Shown here: in pieces, positions 60,937 through 61,049 of the stretch
Layout of the letters: the number at the start of each line of letters is the position of its first letter
Numbering within the stretch: the first letter of the stretch is position 1
Translations under genes and position numbers: made by a program
Source: Chitinophagales bacterium
GTDB lineage: Bacteria; Bacteroidota; Bacteroidia; Chitinophagales; Chitinophagaceae
Reading direction: 5' to 3'
Assembly (NCBI GenBank): GCA_026931905.1
Contig: JAIXLB010000040.1
Location: forward strand, 1 to 61,049
DNA: 61,049 nt
The notes under the pieces: generated by a model
What the model saw: the letters and a program-made list of their open reading frames with translations, nothing else
Told to the model about the DNA's origin: nothing
Database searches by the model: none

Positions 60937-61049
60937 CTGTCATGTTGAACGAAGTGAAACATCTGCCTAAGCCATAGTACTGCATTTCAAGAGCTCCTTC
61001 GCTTCGCTCAGGATGACAGCTATTTGTCATTCTGAATGAAATGAAGAAT
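60937..61049. repeat. Palindromic intergenic repeat (copy D), runs off window end
   Basis: CTGTCATGTTGAACGAAGTG (60937-60956), a diverged centre with ATCTGCCTAAGCCATAGTAC (60960-60979), and CTCCTTCGCTTCGCTCAGGA (60994-61013) as inverted arm. A further arm GTCATTCTGAATGAAATGAA (61026-61045) opens a next element cut by the window edge. It lies upstream of the PID-CTERM gene, so that gene is bracketed by members of one family. Confidence 0.85.

Overview
The window is strongly AT-rich and looks like a chromosomal segment of a Bacteroidota bacterium, most likely of the Chitinophagaceae or a close relative (inference). Supporting signs are TAnnTTTG promoter boxes with little Shine-Dalgarno signal, Bacteroidota-typical families (DUF5606, DUF4836, DUF2911, DUF3108, GH92, TonB-dependent receptor), an exosortase with a PID-type C-terminal sorting signal, and a NagZ/beta-lactamase fusion. 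About 57 protein genes, one tRNA and one riboswitch are supported. No rRNA, CRISPR array, transposase gene or phage module is visible.

Layout. 1-12150: partial unknown gene, secreted OB-fold protein and esterase lipoprotein, GH92 alpha-mannosidase, MarC-family membrane protein, BtuB-like receptor under a cobalamin riboswitch, secreted caspase-like protein, NADP-isocitrate dehydrogenase, DMT-like membrane protein, DUF2911 protein. 12151-12485: gene-free, full of palindromic repeats. 12486-23736: ssb, ftsK, ispH, hisC, folK plus a deoxynucleoside kinase, an ABC-2 permease without its ATPase, an SRPBCC protein, a gene-free stretch (21110-21593), a NarL-type regulator, a DUF985 cupin, a YajQ protein and gcvH. 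23810-33456: secreted cyclophilin, a conserved small protein, a PAS protein with a histidine-kinase H-box but no ATPase, serS-yggS, DUF5606, NagZ/beta-lactamase fusion, DUF4836 lipoprotein. 33617-46393: giant NtrY-like sensor kinase coupled to mazG, secreted YD-like protein, GH3-type acyl-adenylating enzyme, Gfo/Idh oxidoreductase, the run panB-hddA-gmhA-gmhB (pantothenate and D,D-heptose synthesis), YfcC-type transporter. 46552-61049: UvrD helicase, the phenylacetyl-CoA epoxidase operon paaA-lipoprotein-paaB-paaC-paaD, a lipid-flippase-like protein with DUF3108, exosortase, smpB, glycosyltransferase, glutaryl-CoA-dehydrogenase-like enzyme, prs, tRNA-Gln, SixA-like phosphatase, folP, and a small protein with a PID-CTERM-like tail.

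How it fits together. Most genes are housekeeping, in single units or short operons. Surface functions recur: heptose precursors, a flippase, a glycosyltransferase, an exosortase and its probable substrate. Aromatic/acyl-CoA catabolism is represented by paaABCD and the acyl-CoA dehydrogenase. The most notable non-standard signals are (i) the exosortase/PID-CTERM pair, (ii) a dispersed palindromic repeat family that brackets the PID-CTERM gene, (iii) a 51-bp repeat that fills a gap inside the heptose operon, (iv) a lipoprotein gene inserted between paaA and paaB, and (v) the ATPase-less PAS/H-box protein. I found no clearly new multi-gene defence or biosynthetic system.
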